64,000 bases of DNA from the NCBI GenBank assembly GCA_024195265.1, contig JAJLRJ010000004.1:2055125-2119124 (forward strand), in the 5' to 3' direction. The translations under genes and the position numbers were made by a program. The notes beneath the pieces were generated by a model. It worked only from the letters and a program-made list of their open reading frames with translations, was not told where the DNA came from and did not search any database. This document shows, in pieces, positions 62,309-64,000 of this stretch. This stretch comes from Dendrophyllia cribrosa (taxonomy: Eukaryota; Cnidaria; Anthozoa; Scleractinia; Dendrophylliidae). Within the stretch, counting starts at the first letter, position 1. Each line of letters starts with the position of its first letter.

Positions 62309-64000
62309 AACTTTAATTAACACTGACTTTGCCGGCCTATGACCAACTCCTGCTTTTAGAACCAACAGAAGCAAAGTAACTTGATTGTGGATTCTATAAT
62401 AATATACTGAGATCGTAGCACAATAAACAGGTAAATGCAGCATGTAGACAACGAACTTTGAACTTTTAATTTAAATTACCTTTTTTCTTTACTCTTGGTT
62501 GACTGAAGTGGAAAGCGTTAAGATTCATCCATCGTTCACAAGGTGGTGTTGTTGACTTCAACTGAAATATTAATGACGCTAACTGGAAATGATAATCAAT
62601 AATTCATCAATGGAAAACATCGCGTTAGATACCTAACTTCTCTTAATGATGCTTTCATTTTAAAAACTCTCAGTATATAATATTATTTTCAGTCAAAAAG
62701 TCCACAATTTTAAGCCAGTGCATGTCTAATTCTAATAAGTAAATGGGTTTTCTTTGTCGTTATCAATTTTTGTTATGAAAATAAGATACCTAAACTCGTT
62801 AACAAGCTATTGGAAGTAGAAACCAATTATAAATGACCCGTCTATTAACAACAGCGTCTTCGCTTTTCGTACATGTTACCTAGAAATAACATAAAATCGA
62901 AACTGGATAAATTTAAACACTTAGAGTAGGGTCAGTCTGCTGTTATTGCGCTAATGGAAGTTTGTATAATCTTTTTTAAGAACTAATGCAAGAAGTAAAT
63001 GGAATCTGCCGGGTCAAAATGTGGCTTCACACAGACTCAAGCTATCGAAAACATTTCATAAGCAACGCTTTGTGCAGTCTGTGTTACAAAGTGATGCAAC
63101 ACAAATTCCATGTACGATTTTCATACAGTTGTCTATAAACTTACCATGCAAGGATATTGCATGCAATAGTTTTAATTTTCCTGCTGGTATTGCAATCACT
63201 GTTACGTCAACGCAGCAACGTACGTTTGAAGTGTTGCCTTTAGTTAGTGTACCACACTAATACAAATTGTGTGACCTCAACAGTTATTTACTAGTCTGTT
63301 GTAGAATAAGCGTTAGACTAGCAACTTATCCTACACTCAATTGTTCGGGATGTTCTGCTTAGAGTGTTTCTCACATAGCTTTTATCTGGGCTGAGAATTA
63401 GCTGTCAATCAACGTCAAAAACAGATCAAAAGGTAATGTAGGCTAACGTAAGCCTCGCCGTTATTGGTTAGGTCAAATCATTATCATATATTCCTTCGAT
63501 ATCTTCGTGAGAGTCGAAGCTGACTTCCCTTGAAATTTTCACTATCATTTCGGAACTACTCAGCCAAAACAAAACTACGAGAGAAATATATATGTTCTAT
63601 CGCAAGTTTTAGACATTTACAGGGAAGGTGAACGTAAAATTAACATTTGAAATTTGTTACATGTTGTAGAAAAACTGAAGATGACAAGCGTCTTCATCGC
63701 ACCTGATTGGTTAGAATAAGTCCAGCCTTTTCCATATCATTAAAGTAATCGGCGTGTGAACTAGTGACTCTGTATTGTACTAAGTGACCCTGAGCGACCT
63801 TCATTGACAACAGATTCTGCCTTGACACTCATCGGCGTAAGTCCAATAGGTCAAACAAGGCGTGTAAATACTTGCAATGATCGCAAGGTTGCTTAGTAAA
63901 ATACAGCTTTAAACTAGAATTTCTACGAAATATCAACTGGTATTATCTCGGAAAAAAACATAGTTTTCTTACGCTATAAATGAATAAAATACAAGAATAG
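62309..64000. other. No supported gene
   Basis: AT-rich DNA with only short ORFs (for example 63021-63260) lacking domain features. No repeat or RNA gene is recognised by eye. Confidence 0.4.

Overview
The window looks like nuclear DNA of a cnidarian, most likely a stony coral or other anthozoan. It is AT-rich, with GT-AG introns, dense microsatellites and MITE-like hairpins, a LINE, intronless class A GPCR copies, and a cluster of gustatory-receptor-like (GRL) genes. The species is an inference; no rRNA or mitochondrial marker is present.

Layout. A broken PB1-domain fragment lies at the left edge (47-375, minus). GRL gene A (plus) has one long exon (2357-3385) and three short phase-0 exons (3737-3799, 4380-4469, 26013-26066). 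A 20,966-bp Polinton/Maverick (adintovirus-type) element, 4473-25438, sits inside its last intron. The element has about 541-bp terminal inverted repeats beginning AG, and a perfect 6-bp target duplication (TCGGTG at 4467-4472 and 25439-25444). The duplication overlaps the exon 3 splice donor. Two further GRL genes follow on the minus strand: B (27613-32160) and C (35595-39763), with GRL relics between them. From about 40.8 to 62.3 kb lie an intact intronless GPCR (41452-42462), a TM6 relic, a second GPCR copy with a nonsense codon, a 5'-truncated LINE with an inferable empty site, a tandem 2-kb duplication, a tRNA-like module, an inverted minisatellite and several MITE-like palindromes. The last 1.7 kb shows no gene.

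The Polinton. A left minus-strand gene encodes protein-primed family B DNA polymerase. It shares a 37-bp symmetric promoter with a rightward cluster of replication/regulatory genes (HTH-like proteins, a putative ssDNA-binding protein). A central minus block holds a packaging ATPase, a collagen-like fibre protein and a small membrane protein. The long right plus block holds a PPxY capsid-associated protein, penton-like and major capsid proteins, two basic core proteins, an adenain-like protease, a zinc-ribbon/PLA2 protein and a retroviral-type integrase with a detached chromodomain. A right minus block holds three acidic or coiled-coil unknowns. This set covers integration, protein-primed replication, packaging and virion assembly. 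PolB, the ATPase, the penton-like protein and the integrase core are open. At least eight other loci carry an in-frame stop, a frame change or a lost start, so this copy looks like a decaying provirus, unless some breaks are assembly errors.

The most striking observation is the integration site. Host GTG plus the element's first bases AGT make a GTGAGT splice donor at the left junction. The GRL gene may therefore still be spliced across a 21.5-kb intron.
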